NCBI GenBank assembly: GCA_007449985.2
Contig: VIIQ02000895.1
Coordinates: 124,001 to 188,000, forward strand
Direction of reading: 5' to 3'
Source: Desmodesmus armatus
Lineage: Eukaryota; Chlorophyta; Chlorophyceae; Sphaeropleales; Scenedesmaceae
DNA: 64,000 nucleotides
Shown one piece after another: positions 34,451 to 46,300 of the stretch. The translations under genes were made by a program, and so were the position numbers. Positions within the stretch are counted from its first letter, which is position 1; each line of letters begins with the position of its first letter. The notes beneath the pieces were generated by a model that saw only the letters and a list, made by a program, of their open reading frames with translations, was not told the DNA's origin and did not search any database.

Positions 34451-35726
34451 ATGGAGCGCAACTCAAGTGACCAGTTCAAGCAGCCCCTCCTCCCCTCAGA
34501 CGGTGAGTGAAAGTTATAGTGTGCCTTTCCGCAGCAATCCATCAACATTAAACGCAGGCGTTTCAACAATGTATTATTCACGCGGCAGATCGCCTGCTGG
34601 AGCCTGCCAGACATTTCAACTGCCATATCTGTCCTTATGTGCAATCGACCAGCTCCTGTATCCAGATGCCACACTAACATCGACTCACAAATTCTTCCAC
34701 CCACTCCACATGTATCCATGCAGGCAACCAGGACGTCATGGTGGTGGTCCAGTGTGCCGCACAGCCACAGCTGCGTACCCTGGCCCCTGCCTCGTCAGCA
34801 ACTGCCGACAGCATCAAGGCCTTCGCAGACAGCATCACCAAGAAGACAGGAGACAAGATGATCCGTGCCTACAGGCGCATCTCTGGCAGCACCGGCACCA
34901 ACATCCTGGACCAGTTCACAATCAAGCAGTGGCGCAACCAGACAGCCCTGATGTGGGTGTGGCTGCTGTCCTCTCTGGTGGTGGTCATGTTTGCGCCCCT
35001 GTTTGTGGCCCCTGGCGCCCTCCTGCTGGCCTCACTCACTGCCAGCGCCCTGGGTGTCATTGCTGTGATCATGCACTCACTGGGTGACAGGCTGGCTGAG
35101 ACAGGTGAGGACGGGGGGGGGGGGTGATAACGTTGGTGAGCCAGCATCGTACCCAGGGGTGCACCGTTATTCGCAGCAGCTAGATTGCCAAGGCTGAAGG
35201 AGCCAAAGTGTCGTTGGAGGGACGTATCAGATGTCAGCTGATGTGCCTGCACCACGGCCCTCAACAGCACAGGGCAGCTATGCTTGCATGCAGTACCATG
35301 GAACCCCGCACTGCATCCAGCAATTGGGCTGTAGGGGCACAGCTGCAGGCTTCAAATCGGCTGCTGCCTGGCACGTCATGCTCTGCATCCTGTCTTCCGC
35401 ACGCCGTTCAAACACCTACCCCTTCCCGCACGCCATTCAACCAAAATTGTCTCCCTATGCTTCCTATGCCGCTGCACCCTGCAGGCACCTTCTGCATTGT
35501 GGACCAGATTGACCTGGCAGCTGCCTGCGCTACTGCTGCCGGCTGCATCGACCTCCTCGCCATGGCCATGGCTGTGGCATGGGTGTGGGCATCCGCCAAC
35601 ATGACCACCGACGGCCTGGGCGCCCCTGAGGTGATGCCTCTGCTGATGTTTGCCTGCAACTGCTGGCAGCATGGAGTGGCCTCTGTGGCTGTCATGCAGA
35701 CTGTCGGTGCGCTTGAGCAGGAGTAA
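34451..35726 (+). CDS. Small polytopic membrane protein of unknown function
   Basis: Three exons (34451-34502, 34724-35104, 35485-35726) give a closed 224-aa frame with GT-AG borders and compatible phases. The N-terminus is short and polar with an acidic di-leucine-like patch (KQPLLPSD). A soluble stretch follows (about residues 20-85, TADSIKAFADSITKKTGDKM). Residues about 90-135 hold two hydrophobic segments (WVWLLSSLVVVMFAPLF and a Leu/Ala-rich second one). The last exon adds one or two more (AAGCIDLLAMAMAVAWVW and a weaker one). I do not recognise the family. A poly-A signal-like AATAAA occurs at about 35919-35924. Confidence 0.75.
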
Positions 35727-36684
35727 GCAGCAGTACCATGTGCTGGGAGCTGTTCGTGCTGCACCATTTTGCAGGGTTTGCCCTTGGCATGTGTGCTTTG
35801 AGTCTGTTGCAGCTGATTTTGCTGTGTGTCATACCGCCAGGTTGGCAGTGTCAACTGGCGTGTGAGAGCCTGGGCCTGCTGGTTTGCTTCCATGGCTTCT
35901 TGTTTGATGTGTTTGCTCAATAAAGTGTGTGGACATCCGAGTGATGTATCACCTGAAGCATGATCATTTGTTGCTGCTCAGAATGCTCACGTCCCTCCCC
36001 GCAAGGGTGAGGTGGTATGTGTGCTAGGCAGCTGCACCATCTGTGCTGCTGCCTGAAACATATTGTGTCTTCCACAGATTGTGCATGTGTATGTCTTGCT
36101 GCACGCTGCAATGATGCAGTTTGTGAAGTGGCCCTGCTGCAATAATGCAGGCTGTATGTTTTGTAACTGCTGTGCATATCCATGCGGAACACGGCAAGTG
36201 TGAGATGGCAACTCAAAGCTTACATCAATGCAAGCACAACTTTCAATACCCAAGCAGACATCAGCACAGCACCTTTGCCAGGCTGTGGCAGGCCACCTCC
36301 ACTAAATCAACATGTGAGAGCCAGCATCACCGCCTGCCGCTGCTGCCGCAAACAGCAATGCATCTACTGTATCCCCTGCATGCAGCAGCTGCCAGCTGCG
36401 CAGCACCAGAAAGCAATCACATCACTGCACTAATCAGTAAGCTATGCAGCTGTTGCTGCACCCGGTGAGGTGCTGGGACCAGCAGCGAGTGCCAGCACCC
36501 CTACTGCAGACGGGTAGTGTGGGTACCTACCAACACATCGTGCCCGCATATGGCTTGCACCACGTAAGCCGTCCCAAGATACCAGTCCGTGCTGCAGATT
36601 CCGCAATCCATGCTTTCACATTCTGCACATAGCCGCCGTCAAGACGAGATGCTGTCCAATACAAGGTGCGCACAGCATGACCGT
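35727..36684. other. Intergenic, convergent
   Basis: 3' flank of the small membrane-protein gene and of gene D. No gene, repeat or RNA recognised. Confidence 0.5.
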
Positions 36685-39600
36685 CTACTTTGAGACAGAC
36701 GCCGACGTGTCAACGTCAGGGTCTTTGCATCCAGCACTGCTGTCAGCTGCAGGCATGCTTGGCCCGGCAGGAACGCACTCAGCAACCGCACTGATGCCGT
36801 GCGCAGTAGGCATTCCGTTTCGTCCTTTGCAGCACCCGCATGTGACAAAGGCCTTCACAGCTGCCCAATCAATGGATCGCAACAGCTTCCAAGCAGTACT
36901 AGCAATGAAGGCCAGATTGAGCAGCACCAGCACAACACCCATGATGTTGCCGTACACAGGACCAGGGGTCATGTTGTTGTAAGGCAGGAAGGTCAGGGCA
37001 GAGTAGGCTGTGAAGCACAGGATGCACACACTTGCAACAGCCACCCTGCCAGCTGCAGGGCACTTGAATGGCTTCACAGCAAGCAACAGCATGCCTGCTG
37101 CTGCCAGCACTGCGGAGGTGATGATGGTCTGGTAAAAAGGGCCCAGAGAAAACCCGAACGTGGACACCATCACAAGGGAGATTGTTTCAAGAGCCACCAC
37201 AGACTCCCACCAACACCACTCGTCCCTCCACAGCCGATACATGAAGCCATAGTGCTTGCGGAACTGTGTGTGCTGCAGTTTCCCCTGCTTGCGGCTGAAC
37301 CACATGAACATGAACACACCGGCAGGCAGTGCCACACAGAACAGCAGGGTCAGGGGGATGCCCAGGCCCAGCGCCCACCCCCTGTGGTACCCCGAGCGAT
37401 CATAGCACAGCTGGCTCATGTCCTCAGCCCACCAGCTGCCCACAGCCTCAGCTTGGTAGGGTGCCTCAGCAGGGGTGTCAAGGGGCACACATGTAAACAG
37501 TGACAACGCTGTGCTGACCCAGGTGGGCAAGAACATGAACACTATGCACATAGCGACACCGGCAAAGTTGTGTCGCAAGGCACCAACTGGCTTGCGTCGC
37601 AAGCTGCCACGTCCGGCCCGCAGGCACCGCACAGCAGCCTCTATTGCCAGCACCACACACAGGATGCCCACAGGGGTCAACAAGCAGATCAGCAGCTTCT
37701 GCGCAGCTATTGGCAGGCCCTTTGTACCCCACAAAATGCACTCAAATCCTATACTGGACCCTGATGTGCTGGACCAGATGCCGCCAATAACCTGCATTGG
37801 GACTGTCAAGGCAGTTGGCCAAGGAATGCCGACTATGTTGCAGATGATGTACAGCCACTGGGTGTGGATGACTAATGCCCTCAGCATCTCAGCAGGGATG
37901 ACAGTCTGCAGGTCTGTGCGGGGTGAATCTTCAGCGGCTTTTTGAAAGTACACCAGCAGCTTGACTAGGCCTATCATTGCAACCACTGCAAGCAGGTACA
38001 GGGCCAGGATAGCTGCTTTAGACATGCACTTTCTGCAGAAAAATGGGTGCACTTTCCCAAACCCCTGCTTGCACTCGCCGCAAAGGTTCCCCTTGTAAGG
38101 CTCAGAGCCCTGCGCAGTCTTGAAGTCGGCTTGCTGGGACCCGGTTCTGTTGGCCGCAGCACCTCCAATGCAGGCATCTGCATTGAAGCACCTGGAGAGG
38201 ACAATGGGACATGCAGGCAGGACACCTGACGTGAGTCCAATACATGCTGCAACTTCGTACATGCAGCCAATTTGCTTTGCGTTGCCTGTGCACAGCAAAC
38301 ATGTGTTTGTGTGATTGCGAACAAAGATCTTGATGGCCCCCGACGTTACTGCCAGTACTAGGTCACATGTGCTGTGATGCGATGCACGCCAACAGCACCC
38401 TGCTATGCAAACGATGCAGCAGTACATCATGCACCATGCCGTCCTGGCAGAGCAGCAGTGCGCTGCATGCATGCATTGACTTGTGGACAGCTTCAAAACT
38501 GTGAAATTACGAATTTTGTTGCCCTCTCACCTGTGCATCTGTATGGAGTAGGGTGCCGAGTGCCAGTACTTGGGGTCAGGCCACACCACATCTCCCCCGG
38601 GGCATTGAAAGTTGGCACCACAGATGCTGCAAGCCGTGCTGCTGGTGGGGTCAAACGAGTAGAGGCCTGCAGATGCATGCGCAGCAACAGGTGCGGCATG
38701 TCACGTCAGCAGCTTGTGCACACACCATCTAGATGACAGATCTGTTGGGTGGCACAGCAGCACACTAGTAGCAAGGCAGCAACCCGGGTTACCGTCACCA
38801 CACGCATCCCCACACTCAGTCAACGGCGTGCAAGGACACCTTGAACATGTGGCGCATCGCTTGCTGTGCACAACCAACCGCTTCTGGGGCAACCATGACA
38901 CCACCCAAACCATCCAAAAGGAGACATGCAAGTAATTATAAGGCAAGGTGTTACCTGCCACGCATGTGATACATGTATCATTGTCGCCCGTGGCCACTGA
39001 TCCACGTGGGCATGGCAACACCTGGACCTCCAGCTGTGTCTCCTGGGTGCCATTTCCAGTGGTCACAGATGCTTTCAATGTGTACAGCCCTGCAGCAAGC
39101 AGCGTGCACAGGAAAACAGCACCACATGGTGAGGTCAGCAGTAACAACGCAGCATGGGGTGACTGCAAGTGCTGCACAATGTGCAAGTGTGATGCTCAGC
39201 ATGTCATGGCTAGCGTTGTTGGCCACCACCAGCAAGCACCCCCAATCGAACTGCACAAGCATTCCCAATCAAACTGTAAGCAAGCACACTGTACCATCCC
39301 CACAGCACTGCAACAGCAACTCAGTGGCCTGCTAGCCCATGGCCACAGCACCTCCACTCACCGGGCAAAGCCTGTGGGCGGATGTCGACCTTGCGCAACG
39401 CGTCTCCGGTGCCACCTTTGGACAAACTTTCAAAGACCACGTTGCCGTTTTGTGCAACCAATTTTAGTGGCACCTCATCATCAGCAGGAAGGCCATAAGG
39501 CCCAGACACGTTCAGTGTGAAGTGAAGCCCCTTCTCGCTGTTGGCGCTGGGGATGTAGTTGGCTGCATTGCCAGTATCAACCACTTGTAGGCTGTGAGGG

Positions 39601-41467
39601 ACATATGAGACATCTGGTTTGAAGCCAAGGAAGGCCGTGTTGCCCTCAAACTTCACGTTGCTTGCCAACTCTTCTGGGCTGAAACCACTGGAAGACAGCC
39701 TGACACCCCCGCCAATGTATTTAGCGGTATTGTTTTGGAAGAGGGAGGTAGTTGGCAGCTGCAGAGTTGCATCATCAGCCAGGTACATGCCGCCACCCTC
39801 AACAGCTTGGTTGCCTTTGATGTGTGCGTTGCTGAGCACCACCGCGGCATTGCCCTGGGCTTGGATGGCACCCCCAGCACTCTGAGAAACAGGAGTGCTG
39901 TTGGCAGTGCAGCCGGTGATGTTGCTGTCAGCCACCACCAAGAGTGCCTTGTCCTGGGTGAGGATGCCACCACCTGAAATAAACGACTGGCAGCCACTTA
40001 ATAAAGACTTGACCAGACGCACGGTGGACGAAGCATCAGCAAAAATGCAGCCGCCACCATCCTTGGTCGCTCTTCCTCGTGTGATGTTGCAGCCTTCCAA
40101 GGTGATGCTGCTGTTGCCGTCCGTGTGTATGGAACCTCCTGACTCTGCTGCACCACTGGTGAATGTAGCTCCAGTGACATGGATGCTGGCATTGTTGATG
40201 GCAGCCAGGTCAGCTCCAAAGCTCACAGCGGAGTTGTTGCTGAAAACAGTCTGTGATGCGCCTGCAAGCATTGCAGCAGGGCGTGGTGTAATGGGCACAT
40301 GAGCCACAGCAAAAACTTCATGCATCTTGAGTACCACCACTACCTTCAGGACCAGCAGGAAGGGCCGCACCACATATTCACACCGCCCTGTCCCGCATCC
40401 TACTTACATCGTTTTTGCCATGTTATAACTTGTAAATGTGACACCCATATGCATGTGCATACGCGTGCGTGCTGCAGGCATGTGCGCGCATATGTAATGC
40501 CTCCCAGGGGGAGGCATGGGCCTACATCTGTCAGTCACCCCCATCAAGACTCAGCGGCTTACCGTCCAACAGGACTCGCAGGCTGATGGGCTGACGCACT
40601 GACACATATGTACTCACCTAGCCCTTGCTTTGCTGCCGGCAGGATGTTGACTTGCGCGTTGCCGTCGGCATCAATTGCAGCACCGCTCCAGCCTGCTGTG
40701 TTGCCTACAAACTGGCTGCCTTGAATGGTGAGCATGGCCTCTCCAGCAACCGCCACAGCTCCTCCAACGTAGGCCTCATTTGAGTGAAAGCTGCTGTCAA
40801 GGATTGTTGCGGCTCCGTTTGCGATATAGATGGCACCGCCGGCATTGTAAGTCCCTTCCATCGGCACTGCATTGCCCTTGAAGGTGCTTGACTGTACACG
40901 CAAGGTGCCTTCATCAAGGTAGATAGCGGCGGCAAACTCTTCCGCGATATTGTCTTGCATGATGCATTGATCGACCAAAACAGCCGTGTCATAGCCGTAG
41001 ATACTGAGTGGGGGTACTCCACAGGATGCAAATGTGCCTTTGCGCAAAGTCACAGTGCTTCCATGTGTGATGCACAGAAGTCCAGTGAGGTCAGGCAGAG
41101 ACTGGATGCCAGTGACCACGGGGTCGACCAGCACAGCGTCACTTCCGCATATGGTCAACAGGCAGGCAGGTCCACCAAGGTCACAGGTGCCTTCTTCTGC
41201 CTCCGTCACCCCCTTGCGCGTAAGGACACCCTCCAACAGCTGGTCAACAACGATGGTGACAGTGTCATCGCCTGTGCAGCTCAAGCTTGCTGACAAAATG
41301 CCATCTCCGGTGCTGTTGCCTTGGATGTTCAAGCTGCACGTTGTTCTGCCTGAGCCCCCTGCTGTCGTTATGAGGGCAGGTTCAACTGCTGCTGCTGGCC
41401 GTGGTCCTAGCGCACCCAGCAGCGGCGGCAGCAGCCACAATAAAGTTGCGAGCAACCGAAGCCTCAT
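36685..41467 (-). CDS. Gene D: intact beta-helix/Cys-rich/polytopic membrane protein
   Basis: Five exons (40618-41467, 39362-40261, 38955-39089, 38531-38666, 36685-38191) give an uninterrupted 1175-aa frame, the only intact member here. The start at 41467 gives a strong signal peptide (MRLRLLATLLWLLPPLLGAL). About 560 residues of beta-helix coils follow (GGAIYIANGAATILDSSF, GGGMYLADDATLQLP), then the Cys-rich stalk (CPRGSV, TCITC, CSICGANFQCPG) at about 584-673. CFNADAC and GNLCGECKQGFG lead into about nine membrane segments with the shared WWAEDMSQLCYDRSGYHRGW loop. The stalk is split by an intron absent from A-C. Protein divergence from B/C is highest in the ectodomain and lowest in the membrane part. 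Coil repeats of this kind resemble the polymorphic-membrane-protein type repeat, and the stalk resembles GCC2/GCC3 modules; no known function can be assigned. Confidence 0.87.
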
Positions 41468-41592
41468 TGAGGCGTTTTGCGTCGCTTTTCGGCCTGTGCC
41501 AGTGGCACCTGCTGCGACAACGGTTGGGCGCGAGGGAACAGGGCGCTGACGCACAAAGCGTATGAGCAACACCGAAATTTGTTTTCCTTCGA

Positions 41593-41600
41593 TTAATATA
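41593..41600 (-). promoter_or_regulatory. Possible TATA-like element of gene D
   Basis: TATATTAA on the minus strand, about 130 bp upstream of the gene D start codon, similar in spacing to the TATAAA of B and C. The surrounding sequence is not conserved with them. Confidence 0.4.
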
Positions 41601-41661
41601 TCAAAATCTGTCACGTGAATTCTCGCCTGCCCAGCATTTGACTGGTTTGACCACTGCAGGG

Positions 41662-42744
41662 TCAAACCAGATAAGGGAGTCTTCCTACTAGTTCACAAGC
41701 ACAATGGGCGCACGTTGGGGCATGATTGTGCTTGCAGGTGCCCTGCACGACCCAAGTTGTTGACGTGCTGGGCTGTAGCTGATTGGTCGCTGGGGGCTGC
41801 ATGCATGTGTGCCCGGGGTGTGTACAGGGAGTGCAAGCGCTGCACATTCCACAAAGCAGCTGCTGCAGCTCTGTTGCGCTGACTGCAGTTGCTGCAGCAC
41901 TGCTGTTGCTGGATGTGCCAGTGCTGCCAGCAGCATTTGCTGCAGTGCTGCTGCGGCCCCCTGCACCAGATCTGGCTCGAGAGCTGCCAGCAGCAGTAGC
42001 CCCAGCAGCTTCTCTGTGCTGGGCTGACCCTACAGCCTGCAGGCAAGACTGACGCTGCCCTAGAATCGCACAGCCAAGACCTGTAGTGGTCTGCCTGTCC
42101 TGCTGCTGCGTCTGTAGCTCTGCCACAACGCGCACGGTCACGAGGGGCAGCAGCTCCGAGAGCAGCGGCGCTGTCGGAGCCAAGACACACGTTTTAGACC
42201 GATCCACACCCTGCTGCTGCTGTTGCACGGAGTCCTCGTACTTTAATGGCGCCCTCAGGCCTGTGGCGCAGGCCACATGTTGCTTACCGCGGGTGCTCAT
42301 GGCCCTATCTTAGGACTCATGCAACACCACAGCTGCAGTGCCAGCAGCTGCCTGCCGATGCTTGAGCCGGTTGGTTGCTGCAGCTTGCAGTGGTGAAGGC
42401 TGACAGCGCTCCACAAGGCATGCAGAGGGCCAGCACGTAGACGGCAGGCACCAGAGCTAGCCGCCCGTGAAGCTGGGCAGCTGCAAGGCATGGTGCACAG
42501 TGGCAGCACCTGCAGATCCCTTGCCGCCTGACTGAACAGCCACGCCACGTGCAGATGCCATCACACCGGTAGGTACCTGCAGATCCTGCGCCAGCTTCTT
42601 GAAGGCTGCATGTGGCAGTGCTGGCTGACGGGTGACGCCCAAGAGCCAAGCGTTGAACAAACCTACGCCTAAGATATCTGATCTTGGTGTGCCCTGGGCA
42701 GCCTCCTCAACTAGCCGCTGCAGATGCCTGATGCAAATTTCCAT
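41662..42744 (-). other. Interval with two unassigned open frames
   Basis: The minus strand has frames of 95 codons (42457-42744) and 212 codons (41662-42300). The first is ordinary in composition and is followed by a GTACCT that could be a splice donor after residue 58. The second starts MSTRGKQHVACATG, has a polyGln run and then drifts into Ala/Ser/Thr-rich low complexity. They might be exons of a small gene between D and the hydrolase, but there is no homology to support it. The rest of 41468-43329 shows only CAG/CTG-rich sequence. Confidence 0.25.
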
Positions 42745-43329
42745 GCAGACACAGCAGCACTGCTCATGGCGGACGATCGCAGTTGGTGATTTGTGTGGCT
42801 ATCAATTGTCTTTGCACAGAATGCTGCAATCAACGTCGTGAAGCTGGCCACCTCAATGAGTTTGAGGGTGAAGGTCGCAGATCAAAACCTTGGACAGAAG
42901 TAACTGCCATGCATCCTGCATCCCACATCAGGGATCTCTCAGGTATCACATCAACAATTGTTGTTCTGACTCACCGAGTTGCTGAACCAACAGCCTGGTG
43001 TGAACTCACTCTTGAAAGGAAGGTTTCACAGACTGTCTGTCATCAGGGCCCTTTTCTGTCAGACGCAATCATATTGACGCCGTTAGATATTGGATCACTG
43101 AATACCTCGTGCATGCGTTCATACTGCTTGCTGCGTACATACTACTGCTTCCGTGCTTCCATGCGACCCTCCTGGCAGTATTGTGCACACACAATGCCCC
43201 AATCCCACGTCCGTTTGACTTGTGGTGCTGTGGAGGGCCTCTAGGACCCCAGCTGACAGTGCAGTGCTTGCAGCAAGGCCCCAGCAGGGGCAGGAAGAGA
43301 CCGCCAGGCCTTGCCCAAGTTGCAGTCCC

Positions 43330-46300
43330 ATGAACATCTGGGATCAGCTTGTTGATTGCATCTGTAGGCCTCCCAGGTACGTCCCTTTCTTTTCCAAGTA
43401 GCTGTGCAGCTCCCACCTCAGCGGATCAAAGCAGTACACGGCCCGCTGTTCCTTGCTTGCTGTAGGGATGTCTACAACCCAGCAGAGCTGCTGGGAGGCT
43501 CCAGGGAAACGTTCATGATTGGGGCCATGGAGTGCACAAGGCTGGACTATGAGCTGGTGAGTTATGCACGTCAGTGCAGTGCATCCATGCCAGCATGGAG
43601 CTTTGGCAGCGGCACCTCATCACGGCAGACAGGCTGGATGCCGTTCCACCGACCTGCATCTCAAACAGCAGCCATTATTTCTGCGCAGCGCAGTGGTTGG
43701 AAAGACCCCAGCCAAGCACTCGCTCACTTGTCCGGCGCTTGCTGTGTGTCTGAGTGCTGCAGACCAACCAGCAGGGCATGAAGCTGCAGTGCAGCCATTA
43801 CTTCCCGTTGGATGCCAGGTCAGCAGATGGCAAGCTGCCAGTTGTGGTGTACTGCCACTGTAACAGCGGCAGCAGGAGGGATGCAGAGGAAGCGGTCTAT
43901 CACCTGCTCCCTTGTGGCGTGGGTGTCGTGGCCTTTGACTTCACCGTGAGTTGGGGCCTTTTGGCCTGCGCTGGGCCTGCAATCAGCACAGCAGCCAGGA
44001 CAGCAGCCAGGACAGCAGCTTGCAGCAGTGAAAGATCCAGCTTGTGCGTCGTGTTGATACTCTTGAAACTCCCAGCAGGAGCAGGAGCAGCATCTGCAGA
44101 CATGACAGCACACGCGAGGCTTGCGGACAACTTGTGTCAGCTCTGCAGCAGCTGCTGGAGCACAGCCCCGAAGCAGCCAGTCAATGGGTCACACCTGACC
44201 AACCACTGGTTTTCTGTCCAGCGGCCGTCCCACAGGGAAGCAGCACTGCAGCACATGTCAGCATGTCACCCAGCGAAATGTCAGCACAGTGACACAAATG
44301 TAAAGCTGCATGCGTTGCTGTGTGTCCTGCAGGGGTCTGGCCTGTCAGACGGCAAGTGGGTGACACTGGGTGCCCACGAGGTTGAGGACCTTGGGGTGGT
44401 GGTGCGACACCTGCGCTTGCAGGGAGGGGTGTCCAGCATCGGCCTGTGGGGCAGGTCCATGGGTGCCGTGACTGCACTGCTGTACAGCCACTCGGACCCA
44501 GACATCGCAGGCATGGTAGGTGTGCATGGTGTTGCAGCTGCATGCACTTGAATATAGCAGGTGCAGCAGCTGGTGCTGCGGCATTTTCTGCGTTCTGTTG
44601 ATCAGCATAGATGTCTTGCAGCACTGCTGTTGCATTGGAGGGTGATTGCTTCGGCGGGGTGGAGCCGGGGGCTGTGCAGCATGCCAGCGAGGATGATGCA
44701 GCAGCGCCCTCACCGCCATGGGTGGGGAGCGCACCCTTGGCACAGCAGCGGTGTCCGGGCGCGTGGTGGCAGGAGTGGCACGCACCAGTGGGTATTGATC
44801 GTCAGATATTATCATGTATATCGAACATTATGTTTGACAGTGCCCATCGGCATCCTTGGTTGCTGCAGGTGCTCGACAGTCCCTTCAGCAGGCTCACTGA
44901 CCTCATGCTGGAGATTGTGGTCAGCCAGCGGCTGCCTATACCCAAGGTAGGGCGTAGCGCAGCTGCTCTGACCAGGGGTAATAAGCAGCACTGCATGCTC
45001 TGCGCGCATGCCCATGCGCAGTGGGGCCCCGCACGCATGCTCATGTGCAGCGGGGCGGCGAAATACCTCTGTTGATGTGCGCCACAGCAGCATCCAGACT
45101 AGCGGCAGTGCAGTCAGCAGGCCACTGCCCTAGGCAGGCATTGACTCACATCGCAACTGACTCATGGTCCACTTTGGATGTGGCAGCAGGCCTCATATGT
45201 TTAGGCGCAAGGATGCTGCTGTTGCGCTGCGGCTGACAATGGTGTGCTTGTTGTTGAGGGCAAGTAGTGGTGAGAACATAGCCATGCGCACTGACATGCC
45301 TGTGGAATGTGTGGTGTGTTGTGCTTGGTGTGCAGATGATGTTGAAGCTGGCGCTGCGCCTGATGCGCAACAGTGTGCGACGCAAGGCGGGGTGCGACAT
45401 CAACACAGTCAGCCCGTTGGACGTGGTGCCGCGCGCAGCCATACCCGCCATGTTTGGGCATGGGGAGGAGGACTCGTTCATCAACATCCAGCACTCAGGT
45501 GCGCAACATTAGCAGGGACATGCAGGTCGCTCAACAGCAGGCACTGCCAGCAGGGCACGTGACAGCATGTGTGATGTGGCCCTACCTGCTGTGTGTTCTG
45601 CTGCGCTTCTGCTGCTGCTTCGCCCTCTGCAGTAAAACTGTTTGAGGCCTACAACACTGCTGCTGATGCGCCCGCATACAAGAACTTGGTGCGCTTCCGG
45701 GGCGACCACAACCACCCGCGTCCTTCCTTCTTCTACTCTTCAGTGTGCTGCTTCTTCCACCAGCAACTCAAGCTGGACCAGGTCCTGCTGGGAGGCAACC
45801 CGGTGAGGCTGGGTTTAGGGTTGCAGGGATTCAAGTGTTCCAAGGGTTTTGGGTTTCTGGGGGTTTGCGCACGGCTGGGAGCGGATTATCCAAGGGCGCT
45901 GCTCTTTGCCGCTGCGGTTGTGGCCACCACAACAGCAAATTACTGGCTGCGCTTGGGGTGTACAGATTCCTTTACGAGATGCTGCGCTGCGTGTTGGTGC
46001 CTGATGCACATCACACACACCAACGGCCAGCTGCCCTGCTCTGCCGTGCTCTACCCTGCTCTGCTCTGCTCTGCTCTCCTGCGCTGCCCTGCGCATGCAG
46101 GCTGACACGCAGCAGCTGATGCAGTATGGCTCACTGACCCTGTCCTCAGCCCACGATCACCTGGACAGGGCGAACGGGTTCATCAACACACCTTGGACCC
46201 TAGAGCCAGTCAGCCTGAGCCCAGCGGATGAGGCCGCAGCAGCAGCCATGCTTGCTGACGAAGGAGGCTACAGCAACAGCGCAGCGACACCCGGCAGCGA

